Shown piece after piece: positions 41,236-49,550 of a stretch of DNA of 64,000 nucleotides. The DNA comes from Acidobacteriaceae bacterium. Its GTDB lineage: Bacteria > Acidobacteriota > Terriglobia > Terriglobales > Acidobacteriaceae. The position numbers and the translations under genes were made by a program. The stretch is taken from contig PLGG01000047.1 in NCBI GenBank assembly GCA_003138515.1, positions 97,011-161,010 of the forward strand, read 5' to 3'. The notes under the pieces were generated by a model, which was not told the origin of the DNA, did not search any database, and worked only from the letters and a program-made list of their open reading frames with translations. How positions within the stretch are numbered: position 1 is the first letter of the stretch; every line of letters begins with the position of its first letter.

Positions 41236-42210
41236 GTGAGCCGAATCTTTGATGCCTTGCAGCGGATGGAAACCGAGCGATCCGGAGCTGACTCCTCTGC
41301 GCTGCCTCAGGGCCCCGAACTGTTGCGGCGTGCGGAACGCCGGGTTTCGGAGAGATGGGAAGGCCCCGATTCGCCTTCGAAGACCGATGTGATGGAAGAC
41401 AGTCGAGAGGATGGACTCCGCGGAATTGCTGTGACTTCGCCTGTTGACGTCAAGCCAGCGACGAGTGTTGCCCAAGGTCCGCCGACGGCCAGCCGCTCGG
41501 AAGTTCGGAAACGATTCCCGTCACTGGAGATTTCGCTCACCCGGCAGAGCCGGTTGGTGTGCCTTACCGATAAGGAAGGCCCGACTGCCGAAGCGATTCG
41601 ACTGCTCGGGGTCCGTTTAAGAGATCTCCGGCGAACCCGGCCGCTGAAGAAAGTGCTCATTACGAGCACGATCCCGCAAGAAGGCAAGAGCACGATTTCT
41701 GCCAATCTCGCATGTGCCCTCGCGCAGGCGCCTGACGAAAAAACATTGCTCATCGAAGGAGACTTGCGACGCCCTTCGCTGTTGCAAATGTTTGGGATCG
41801 AAAGGGTCCGGGGTATCTCTGAATGCGTAAGGGAAGAGGGAGGCCGGCTTGATGGTATTCACTATCTCGAAAATGCGGGTTGCTGGATCCTGCCCGCCGG
41901 TCAATCTCCAAGTAACCCGCTCGAACTCCTGCAATCGCAAAGACTGCATGCGCTGATGGATCAGCTTACCGCGTATTTCGATTGGATAATCATTGACTCG
42001 CCGCCCGTATTGCCTCTGGCAGATACAAGCATCTGGATGCGCATGGCCGACGGGGTTCTTCTCGTTACACGCCAGGGGACGACCCAGAAACACCAGCTGC
42101 AAAAGGGGCTCGAAGCGCTGGATCAGAAAAAGTTGCTCGGCGCGCTCCTGAACGGCGCCGTGGCCTCTGCCTACAGTAGTTACTATGGCGCCCCATCGAT
42201 TTCTGCTTAG
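41236..42210 (+). CDS. CpsD/CapB-type tyrosine autokinase
   Basis: A 324-residue BY-kinase: Walker A TIPQEGKST, Walker A' LLIEGDLRRPSL and Walker B WIIIDSPPVLPLAD, and a short Tyr-rich end (AYSSYY) that can be autophosphorylated. It acts with the Wzz-type protein to control polymerisation. The first 130 residues form a disordered N-terminal extension starting MSRIFDALQRME, which is typical of XrtA-linked kinases. GTG start. Confidence 0.88.
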   Translation: MSRIFDALQRMETERSGADSSALPQGPELLRRAERRVSERWEGPDSPSKTDVMEDSREDGLRGIAVTSPVDVKPATSVAQGPPTASRSEVRKRFPSLEISLTRQSRLVCLTDKEGPTAEAIRLLGVRLRDLRRTRPLKKVLITSTIPQEGKSTISANLACALAQAPDEKTLLIEGDLRRPSLLQMFGIERVRGISECVREEGGRLDGIHYLENAGCWILPAGQSPSNPLELLQSQRLHALMDQLTAYFDWIIIDSPPVLPLADTSIWMRMADGVLLVTRQGTTQKHQLQKGLEALDQKKLLGALLNGAVASAYSSYYGAPSISA

Positions 42211-42444
42211 CAAGTACCGTTTCACCGTAAAGTGATCATCCAATCTGGCGGATTCCATTTGTCTACGTTTCTGTGATGGAACCCCACTTAGCAACCGTAG
42301 AACACCGTTGCAGCCGGTCTGCTCCCACTTCGTTCGCAAACTTTCCTTAACCGGAATCCGGGATGGGCAAGACGCGCATCGGTTTTTCGTCCAGCACACT
42401 GGCCACCACGAACACACCCGTTAAAGGCACAAGAGGAGTCTGTC

Positions 42445-43599
42445 GTGACACGATTGCATCAGCCCAAACCATCGAACTCCCCTGATCCGCTACTGGAGGG
42501 CGCGCCGGCTGTTAATCGCACGCCCCTTGACGAGACCACGTTCCAGCGCATGATTGCGATCGAGCGCAAGCGAACGGAACGCTCCAAGGCTCCATTTGTC
42601 CTCATGTTGCTCGAAGCGGTGAGCGATCGCGGCCAGAAGGGCAGCAGCGTTACGCTCAGGCGCATTGCATCCGCTTTGCTTGCATCCAGCAGAGATACGG
42701 ACTTGGTCGGTTGGTACAAGGACGACGCTATCGTCGGCACCATCTTCACGGGCCTCATCGTGAATGACAAGCGGGCCGTCCTCGACACATTTCTAGCCAA
42801 AGTCAGCGCCACGCTCCAGGAGGAGCTGACCGCCGACGAGTTCAATCAGGTGCGCATATCCTTTCACCTGTTCCCGGATGATTGGGATCATGAAAAGCCG
42901 GGCCGGCCGACCAATGCAGCCCTGTATCCCGACCTGGTGAGCGATGACAAAGGACGCCGCACGGTGCTCATCGTCAAACGCGTACTTGACATTGCCGGAA
43001 GCACGACGATGCTTATCCTGTTTGCACCCATCTTTCTCGTGATCGCTCTCGCTATCAAACTTACTTCCAGGGGCCCAGTGTTCTATCGCCAGCAAAGAGT
43101 CGGGCGTTACGGTCAAACCTTCACATTCCTGAAATTCCGCTCCATGTTTGCAAACAACGACACCAGCGTGCATAAGGAGTTTGTCACGCGGCTCATTGCC
43201 AGCAAGCCTGGCGAAGCAAAACAAAGCAAGAGTGGCAGCAGCGTCTACAAGCTTACCGACGACAAAAGGATCACGCGCGTGGGCAGAATTCTGCGTAGAA
43301 CCAGTCTCGATGAGCTTCCTCAGTTCATCAATGTGCTTAAGGGAGACATGTCTCTCGTTGGTCCGCGTCCTCCCATTCCCTACGAGCTGGCTGCCTATCA
43401 GACGTGGCACCGGCAGCGACTCCTGGCGGTGAAGCCGGGGATCACTGGCCTGTGGCAAGTGATGGGCCGAAGCAGCATCCGGTTTGACGAGATGGTGCGC
43501 CTTGATCTGCGTTACGCATCAACCTGGACACCGTGGCTGGACCTTAAGATATTGCTGCGCACACCGGGGGCAGTCATTAAAGGCACCGGAGCGTATTGA
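42445..43599 (+). CDS. Initiating sugar transferase with unusual N-terminal domain
   Basis: A 384-residue protein. The C-terminal part (from about 180) is a WbaP/WecA-like phosphoglycosyl transferase: membrane helix (STTMLILFAPIFLVIALAIK), GPVFYRQQRVG, KFRSM, TSLDELPQ and SLVGPRPP. It transfers the first sugar phosphate to undecaprenyl phosphate. The first 175 residues are soluble, not the usual membrane/CoA-like region. They look like a degenerate GGDEF-type fold (ERSKAPFVLMLLE, SRDTDLVGWYKDDAIVGTIF) without GGDEF residues. GTG start after GAGGAG. Confidence 0.86.
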   Translation: MTRLHQPKPSNSPDPLLEGAPAVNRTPLDETTFQRMIAIERKRTERSKAPFVLMLLEAVSDRGQKGSSVTLRRIASALLASSRDTDLVGWYKDDAIVGTIFTGLIVNDKRAVLDTFLAKVSATLQEELTADEFNQVRISFHLFPDDWDHEKPGRPTNAALYPDLVSDDKGRRTVLIVKRVLDIAGSTTMLILFAPIFLVIALAIKLTSRGPVFYRQQRVGRYGQTFTFLKFRSMFANNDTSVHKEFVTRLIASKPGEAKQSKSGSSVYKLTDDKRITRVGRILRRTSLDELPQFINVLKGDMSLVGPRPPIPYELAAYQTWHRQRLLAVKPGITGLWQVMGRSSIRFDEMVRLDLRYASTWTPWLDLKILLRTPGAVIKGTGAY

Positions 43600-43827
43600 A
43601 CTCTGTACCCCGCGGTCTTCTCGGGCCGCGCGCTTGGGGAGTCAATGCGGCGAGCATTTGCTGCTGCCGCATCGGCCGGATCCCATCGACGAGATGCTCT
43701 CGAGCACTCGTTCACTGAAGAAAAAGACCTTCGCTGCGCGATTCTGGTTGCACTCGGAGCAGGAACAATTCTTGTGCCCTGCCGGTGAACCTGGCAGCTC
43801 GGATCGATAAATAGGAGAGAGGAACTC

Positions 43828-44826
43828 ATGGACTTCGGCGTAATCGGATACGGATACTGGGGTCCGAACATTGTCAGAAATCTTGCAGGTCTGGATGGCG
43901 CCCAGGTACGCGCAATCTCCGACATGAGTCCCGCGGCGCAGGCGCGCGCCCGCAAGGCCTATCCCGGTGTGACAGTAACTGCCAGCGCGATGGAGGTCAT
44001 CACCTCGCCTGACATCGACGCTATCGCAATCGTCTCGCCCGTTTGGACCCACTATGAGCTGACCAAAGCCGCGCTGGAGAACGGGAAACACGTTTTTGTA
44101 GAAAAGCCATTTACAAGCACGGTCGCTCAAGGCGAGGAATTGGTCAATCTCGCGGAACAGAAACACCTGAAACTCATGGTTGACCACACGTTTCTTTTCA
44201 CGGGGGCGGTCAGGCGGATTGCCCGGCTCATCGACGAAGGCGCGTTGGGAAATCTGTATTACTACGATTCAACTCGCGTAAATCTTGGCCTTTTTCAACA
44301 TGACGTCAATGTGCTTTGGGACCTGGCCCCGCACGATCTTTCGATCATGGATCATCTCATCAAGGCCAGCCCTGAAGCCGTTGTGGCGACGGGACAAGGT
44401 CATTTGAACGGGCACGAAGATGTCGCGTTCATGACGCTTTATTTTCCCGACAAGATCATCGCCCACATCAACGTGAACTGGCTGTCCCCGGTCAAGGTAA
44501 GGACGACGCTGATTGGCGGCGAGAAACGAATGATCGTCTGGAACGATCTTGAAGCGGACGAAAAAGTAAAGGTCTATGACAAGGGAGTTAAGATCACCAG
44601 CCGGGAAGGCGTTTACGATCTCCTGGTAAGTTACCGGTCAGGAGATATGTGGTCGCCGCAGTTGGAGCAAATCGAAGCCCTGCGCCAGGAGCTCGGCTAC
44701 TTCGTGGAGTGCATTACAAGCGGGCAGGAGCCATTCAACAACGGCCACGCTGGCCTGAGGGTCGTTCGGATGCTTGAAGCCGCCAGCCAGTCGTTGAACA
44801 AGAAGGGAGCGTTTGTCCGCCTATGA
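43828..44826 (+). CDS. Gfo/Idh/MocA sugar-nucleotide dehydrogenase (WlbA-like)
   Basis: A 332-residue oxidoreductase: Rossmann motif GYGYWGPN, EKPFTST substrate/cofactor lysine motif, and a catalytic region around DLAPHDLSIMDHL. With the two following genes it forms the dehydrogenase, aminotransferase and acetyltransferase set used to make UDP-2,3-diacetamido-2,3-dideoxy sugars (WlbA/B/E in Bordetella, WbpB/D/E in Pseudomonas). GAGAGAGGAAC precedes ATG. The exact sugar is not determined. Confidence 0.85.
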   Translation: MDFGVIGYGYWGPNIVRNLAGLDGAQVRAISDMSPAAQARARKAYPGVTVTASAMEVITSPDIDAIAIVSPVWTHYELTKAALENGKHVFVEKPFTSTVAQGEELVNLAEQKHLKLMVDHTFLFTGAVRRIARLIDEGALGNLYYYDSTRVNLGLFQHDVNVLWDLAPHDLSIMDHLIKASPEAVVATGQGHLNGHEDVAFMTLYFPDKIIAHINVNWLSPVKVRTTLIGGEKRMIVWNDLEADEKVKVYDKGVKITSREGVYDLLVSYRSGDMWSPQLEQIEALRQELGYFVECITSGQEPFNNGHAGLRVVRMLEAASQSLNKKGAFVRL

Positions 44827-45329
44827 GCGAGTTCAACTCAGTCACGGCAGACGTAAAGCTTGGCGCAAATGTCAGGCTGTCGAAGTTTATCAATCTCTAC
44901 GGATGCGAAATTGGAGACGAGACGAAGATCGGTGCTTTTGTTGAAATTCAGAAGAACGCCCGGATTGGGAAGCGCTGCAAAGTGTCGAGCCATTCGTTCA
45001 TCTGCGAGGGCGTGGACATAGAGGACAACGTCTTCATCGGTCATGGAGTGACGTTTACAAATGACATTTTCCCGCGCGCCACAAACAGCGATGGTACTCT
45101 GCAGAGCGCCGTCGACTGGGACGTCCGGCCGACGATCGTGCGCCAGGGTGCGTCGATCGGCTCGGGCGTTACTCTTTTGTGCAATCTCAGCGTAGGGGAA
45201 AACGCCATTGTCGGTGCCGGGAGCGTCGTGACCAAAGATGTCCCGCCCAACGCAGTCGTGGCTGGAAATCCGGCCCGGGTTCTGCGCTTTATTGAAGCCA
45301 AAACAGAGGAGTCCAATGTCAGAGGCTAA
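44823..45329 (+). CDS. Left-handed beta-helix N-acetyltransferase (WlbB/WbpD-like)
   Basis: A 168-residue hexapeptide-repeat acetyltransferase with repeats such as VRLSKFINLYGCEIGDETKIGAFVEIQKNARIG and IGSGVTLLCNLSVGENAIVGAGSVVTKDVPPNAVVAGNPARVL. It probably acetylates the 3-amino group made by the next enzyme. Overlaps the dehydrogenase stop (ATGA) and runs 14 bases into the aminotransferase gene, showing tight coupling. Confidence 0.87.
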   Translation: MSEFNSVTADVKLGANVRLSKFINLYGCEIGDETKIGAFVEIQKNARIGKRCKVSSHSFICEGVDIEDNVFIGHGVTFTNDIFPRATNSDGTLQSAVDWDVRPTIVRQGASIGSGVTLLCNLSVGENAIVGAGSVVTKDVPPNAVVAGNPARVLRFIEAKTEESNVRG

Positions 45330-46545
45330 CAACGTACCTTTCCTTGATCTCATTACGCCGCATGTGGAAATGGAGCAGGAACTCACCGAAGTCTTTCGCC
45401 GTGCTTTGCGCACCGCGGGGTTCATCGGCGGCCCGATGGTGGAGGAGTTCGAGACCACCTTCGCGGAATTCTGTGCTGCGAAACACGCCGTGGCCGTGAG
45501 CAGCGGTACCGACGCGCTTCGCTTCGCTTTGATGGCCTGCGGTGTCGGGCCGGGCGATGTCGTGGTGACGGTACCGAACACGTTTATCGCAACCACGGAG
45601 GCAATCTCGCAAGCGGGCGCCATTCCCGAATTCGTGGATGTCGATGAGCGCACCTACAACATCTCCGTGCGAATGCTCGAGCGGTTCCTGGAAAAGCAAT
45701 GCGTCAAGAACAGTGCGGGAAAACTAATAAGCCTCAGGAACGGCAGGCCAGTCGTGGCTGTGGTTCCGGTGCATCTCTATGGGCAGATGGCGGACATGGA
45801 TCCGATTCTGGAATTGGCCGATCGCTTCGGGCTTATCGTTGTCGAGGATGCGTGCCAGGCCCACGGGGCGCAGTTCTTTTCGCGCAAGCTTGATCGCTGG
45901 TGTACGGCCGGTTCAATGGGCCGCGCTGCGGCCTTCAGCTTCTATCCCGGGAAGAACCTCGGCGCATGCGGCGAGGCCGGTGCCGCAACGACGAACGATC
46001 CGGCGATCGCGGCAAAGATCCGGATGCTGCGCGATCATGGACAGGCGCGCAAGTATTATCACGACATCGAAGGTTATAACGGGCGGCTGGATTCCATTCA
46101 GGCTGGCTTGCTGCAAGTGAAGCTGACGCATCTGGCCGGATGGAACCAACTGCGGCGAGATCGCGCCGTGGACTATAACCGTCTACTCGCCGAGAACGAG
46201 GCGGTAGTCTGTCCGCACGAGCCGTCATGGTCGCGAGCCGTGTATCACCTTTACGTCATCCGCACGCAGGATCGCGATGGATTGATGAAGCAACTGAAGG
46301 AGGCCGGCATTGCCACAGGCATTCATTACCCGATTCCCCTTCACCAGCAGAAGGCATACGCCTCACTGGGCTACGAGGCAGACGAACTGCCAGTGAGCAC
46401 GCGGTTGGCGGCCAGGATTCTTTCATTGCCCATGTTCCCGCAACTCACCGCGGCGCAGCAGGCGCGCGTGGCCGAGGAGATCGAGAACTTTACGAGACCG
46501 GGACGCGCGTCGGCTGAGCCGAAAGTTCTGGCCGTGCGGAGCTGA
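45316..46545 (+). CDS. DegT/DnrJ/EryC1 sugar aminotransferase (WlbC/WbpE-like)
   Basis: A 409-residue PLP enzyme: N-terminal VPFLDL motif, SSGTDALRFAL cofactor loop, VEDACQAHGA and the Schiff-base lysine in FSFYPGKNLGACGEAG. It aminates a keto-sugar nucleotide, presumably the 3-keto product of the WlbA-like enzyme. Start ATG 45316 with AGAGGAG upstream; a longer frame from 45238 lies inside the acetyltransferase gene. Confidence 0.9.
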   Translation: MSEANNVPFLDLITPHVEMEQELTEVFRRALRTAGFIGGPMVEEFETTFAEFCAAKHAVAVSSGTDALRFALMACGVGPGDVVVTVPNTFIATTEAISQAGAIPEFVDVDERTYNISVRMLERFLEKQCVKNSAGKLISLRNGRPVVAVVPVHLYGQMADMDPILELADRFGLIVVEDACQAHGAQFFSRKLDRWCTAGSMGRAAAFSFYPGKNLGACGEAGAATTNDPAIAAKIRMLRDHGQARKYYHDIEGYNGRLDSIQAGLLQVKLTHLAGWNQLRRDRAVDYNRLLAENEAVVCPHEPSWSRAVYHLYVIRTQDRDGLMKQLKEAGIATGIHYPIPLHQQKAYASLGYEADELPVSTRLAARILSLPMFPQLTAAQQARVAEEIENFTRPGRASAEPKVLAVRS

Positions 46546-46595
46546 AGCATGCACAGCAGCGCTCGGACCGGCGGGCCGCGCTGGCGGACACAGCC

Positions 46596-47450
46596 ATGAG
46601 TCTGCGGTTCGATCGTGCCGGCACGCTGTACTTCGCCGCGCCGCTGCTCGGGGTGCTGGCCGGGTGGCGCGACGGCAGAATTCCAATCCTCATGTACCAC
46701 AGCGTGGCCGACGAGGATGAATCGGCCCTGCAACCGTACTATCGGATCGCAACGACGCCGGCTCAGTTTATGCAGCAGATGAGGTGGCTGCACGAGCACG
46801 GCTACCGAACAGCAAGCCTCGTTTCGGCAGTGGGCCTGCTGCAGGCGGGCGGGGACACGGTCGAAAAGACGGTGGTCATCACCTTCGACGACGGCTATCG
46901 GAACTTCTGCCAGCAGGCCTTTCCGGCACTTGGGCAGTTCGGGTTTACCGCCACCATGTTTCTGCCCACGGCGTCAATCGGCGATCGGCCGCAGGTCTTC
47001 AACCGGCGGGAGTGCATGACCTGGAGCGAGGTGCGGGAGCTGCAGCAGCGGGGCATCTCTTTCGGATCGCATACGGTAAACCATCCTCAGCTCCACGGAC
47101 TGGAGCCGGATCGCATCCGCCAGGAGATCCTGGGGTCGCGGCAGACGATTGAGGACAAAACGGGCGGCGCCGTCAATTCCTTCGCCTATCCGTATGCCTT
47201 TCCGCAGACGGATCGACCGTTCAAAACGATGCTGCGGGCGATTCTGGAAGAGAGCGGCTATCGCTATGGGGTCTGCACGCAGATCGGGCGGGCGGGGGCG
47301 GCGAGCGATCCTATGTTTCTGGAACGACTTCCGGTCAACAGCGCGGACGATCCGGCGCTGTTAAAAGCCAAATTGGCTGGGGCTTACGATTGGGTGGGTG
47401 GCCTGCAGTCGCTTACCAAGAGGATCACAAAACCTCGCACGAGAGCTTGA
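46596..47450 (+). CDS. Polysaccharide deacetylase (NodB family)
   Basis: A 284-residue protein: ILMYHSV start of the fold, TFDDGYRNF metal/catalytic motif and SHTVNHPQL zinc-binding histidines. The N-terminus has no signal peptide, so it may act in the cytoplasm or at the membrane. Such enzymes remove N-acetyl groups from hexosamines, fitting a polymer that contains acetamido sugars made by the genes just upstream. Confidence 0.88.
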   Translation: MSLRFDRAGTLYFAAPLLGVLAGWRDGRIPILMYHSVADEDESALQPYYRIATTPAQFMQQMRWLHEHGYRTASLVSAVGLLQAGGDTVEKTVVITFDDGYRNFCQQAFPALGQFGFTATMFLPTASIGDRPQVFNRRECMTWSEVRELQQRGISFGSHTVNHPQLHGLEPDRIRQEILGSRQTIEDKTGGAVNSFAYPYAFPQTDRPFKTMLRAILEESGYRYGVCTQIGRAGAASDPMFLERLPVNSADDPALLKAKLAGAYDWVGGLQSLTKRITKPRTRA

Positions 47451-47760
47451 ACCCAAAAGTACTCTGCCCAAAAGTACTCGGCGGACGCACCTTTTTACAT
47501 GGTTCAGAGGGAAGCCCATGTAGATTCGGCTAATAAAGATCCTCACTGGACTCGTATACGGATGCAAAGACGACAACCAGATCCTCCGTGCATTACAGTT
47601 GCAGGTATTATAATCAATTAGATAGGGCGTATGTGACTATAGTTCGCACCCCACGTTACTTTCCCCTTGCGACTGGTCTTCGGATTGCAGAGAATTAAGC
47701 ACACACTAGCGCCGCATAGTTGGCATAGAGTTCGGTGCAATCCTCTGAGGAGGCCTGTCG
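47451..47760. other. Intergenic stretch before the beta-helix pair
   Basis: About 310 bp of lower GC content than its surroundings, with no gene. It ends with GAGGAGG before the first beta-helix gene and may hold an internal promoter; no clear match is visible. Confidence 0.4.
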
Positions 47761-49413
47761 ATGTTTAGCAAGTCCCGTTTTATCGGTGCCGCGTCCTTCA
47801 ACGCATCCTTATTTGGTATTCTTTCACTTTTCTTAATGGCACATCCGGCATTCGCGAACGACATTTACATCGCCCAAGCCGCTTCCGGATCAGCCAACGG
47901 GTCGAGTTGCGCGAATGCCTATGCTTATTCCTACTTCAACACCAGCGGGAACTGGACCTCCAGCGTTGCCAGCGGTGCGCAGATCGGTCCGGGAAGCACA
48001 GTCCATGTGTGTGGAGTGATCACGGTTGGCGCTAACACCGAGGCGCTCGTCTTTCAACAGAGCGGTACCTCCGGGAATCCGATCACGTTGTACTTTGAAA
48101 GCGGCGCGGCTATTAAGGCACCGACATTTCCCCCTCAGGGATCAGGCGGCGCCATCGACGCCAGCAACAACAGCTGGATCGTGATCAACGGGAATGGCGG
48201 CTCCGGCGGAGCAACACAAGGCGTAATCGAAGCAACGGCAACCGGGGATTCCGGGGCGGCGTGTCCCGGCGGATCGTGCACATATAACGGAGACAGCAAC
48301 GGGATTGAGGCCGACGGCAGCAATAACCTGACGGTAGAAGGGCTCGCCATCATTGATATGTACGTTACTGCCTCTGGGGTACCGAACGGGGGCGGCGGTT
48401 CCTGCATTTGGGATCATGGCCAGGCCACCAACTGGACGATCACGAATAATCTGATGCACGACGTGAGCTGGTGTATCAATCTCCAGTTCGACAGTGGCAC
48501 CTCCTCGGGCATCACGATCTCGAACAACCAGATCTATAACATTGACCATGGAATTGCGATTGGCGGTCCGCACTCAGGCAATACACTGAGCAACGTCTAT
48601 GTTTTCGGCAACAATATCCATGACTACTCCAACTGGGACACTCCCGGCGACGTATGGCATCACGACGGCATCCACATCTGGGGCTATAACAACGACGGCT
48701 CCGATACCATAACCGGCGTAAATATCTACGACAACAAGTTCGGCGGGTGCATCGGGCAAAACGTGACCGCTCATATCTTCATAGAGACAAACAGCGGCAA
48801 CACGAACAATGTAAAGATCTACAACAACACACTCATCGACACTTGCAACGGGGCCGACAATGACGGGCTGCTCACCGCCAGCGACCCCGGCTACCAGGTC
48901 TATAACAACACCTTTATCGGCACCTCTGGAGACGTTTGTGTTGGTCTCTCGGGCTCCTCGAACAGTACATTTGTCAACAATGTTGTCAGTGGCTGCGGCA
49001 TACTGCAATACGTCACGTCCGGTGGCGGGTTCGCGTCCGGCGGTTTGCACAACAACATCTACGCGAACTGCACAAGCAGCAACTGCTTCGCCTTCCCTGG
49101 GGGCTACACGACATCGTTCGCCGCGTGGCAGAGCTATACCAATCAGGACGCGAGTCCTTCGGCATACGTCGCAAATGCGGACCTCTCTTCTGCCGGTGTG
49201 CCTCAGTCCGGTTCACCCGCCATCGGTGTGGGGGCGAACCTGACATCCCTCAGTCTCGGTTCGCTTCTTAACGGCCTCATCGGTACGCTTGATACCGACA
49301 TCCTCGGCAATCCGCGTCCCGTGATCGGCCCGTGGGTGGCGGGCGCCTATGCCAATTCCGGTACCGGTCCTCAGCCTCCGACAGGCCTGACGGGTACGGT
49401 CGCCGCAAATTAG
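47761..49413 (+). CDS. Secreted parallel beta-helix protein, copy 1
   Basis: A 550-residue protein with a signal peptide (FGILSLFLMAHPAFAND) and a right-handed parallel beta-helix built from repeated turns (NWTITNNLMHDVSWCINL, GITISNNQIYNIDHGIAIGG, NVKIYNNTLIDTC, NSTFVNNVVSGCG). WHHDGIHIWGYNNDG may form an active-site cleft. Such folds include polysaccharide lyases and epimerases, so a role in trimming or modifying the exopolysaccharide is plausible. No PEP-CTERM sorting tail: it ends PPTGLTGTVAAN. A close paralogue follows. Confidence 0.8.
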   Translation: MFSKSRFIGAASFNASLFGILSLFLMAHPAFANDIYIAQAASGSANGSSCANAYAYSYFNTSGNWTSSVASGAQIGPGSTVHVCGVITVGANTEALVFQQSGTSGNPITLYFESGAAIKAPTFPPQGSGGAIDASNNSWIVINGNGGSGGATQGVIEATATGDSGAACPGGSCTYNGDSNGIEADGSNNLTVEGLAIIDMYVTASGVPNGGGGSCIWDHGQATNWTITNNLMHDVSWCINLQFDSGTSSGITISNNQIYNIDHGIAIGGPHSGNTLSNVYVFGNNIHDYSNWDTPGDVWHHDGIHIWGYNNDGSDTITGVNIYDNKFGGCIGQNVTAHIFIETNSGNTNNVKIYNNTLIDTCNGADNDGLLTASDPGYQVYNNTFIGTSGDVCVGLSGSSNSTFVNNVVSGCGILQYVTSGGGFASGGLHNNIYANCTSSNCFAFPGGYTTSFAAWQSYTNQDASPSAYVANADLSSAGVPQSGSPAIGVGANLTSLSLGSLLNGLIGTLDTDILGNPRPVIGPWVAGAYANSGTGPQPPTGLTGTVAAN

Positions 49414-49460
49414 AACCTCCACTTTTCCCGAGTAGCCGGGCAGCTCATCGCCGGTATTCA

Positions 49461-49532
49461 ATGACCGTCAGGTTTTCTGCGCCTTCCGCAATTTCGTTGG
49501 AGACGGCAGCGGCTCCGGTATCCCACGGATAA
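49461..49532 (+). pseudogene. Truncated copy of the flippase 5' end (duplication scar)
   Basis: A 23-codon fragment, MTVRFSAPSAISLETAA..., matches the start of the flippase at 51195 (MTSKFSAPSSSRALTAS). The non-coding bases before it (CCCGAGTAGCCGGGCAGCTC) also match those before the flippase (CCCGAGTAACCAGGTTGCTC). It then stops. This marks the junction of a tandem duplication that copied a beta-helix gene plus the first bases of the flippase. Confidence 0.8.
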
Positions 49533-49550
49533 GAAATAGCTGAGAAGTCC

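Noticed and set aside
47700-47760. Sigma-54 promoter before the first beta-helix gene
   Set aside because: The TTGGCA and GTGC parts have wrong spacing (13 bases).
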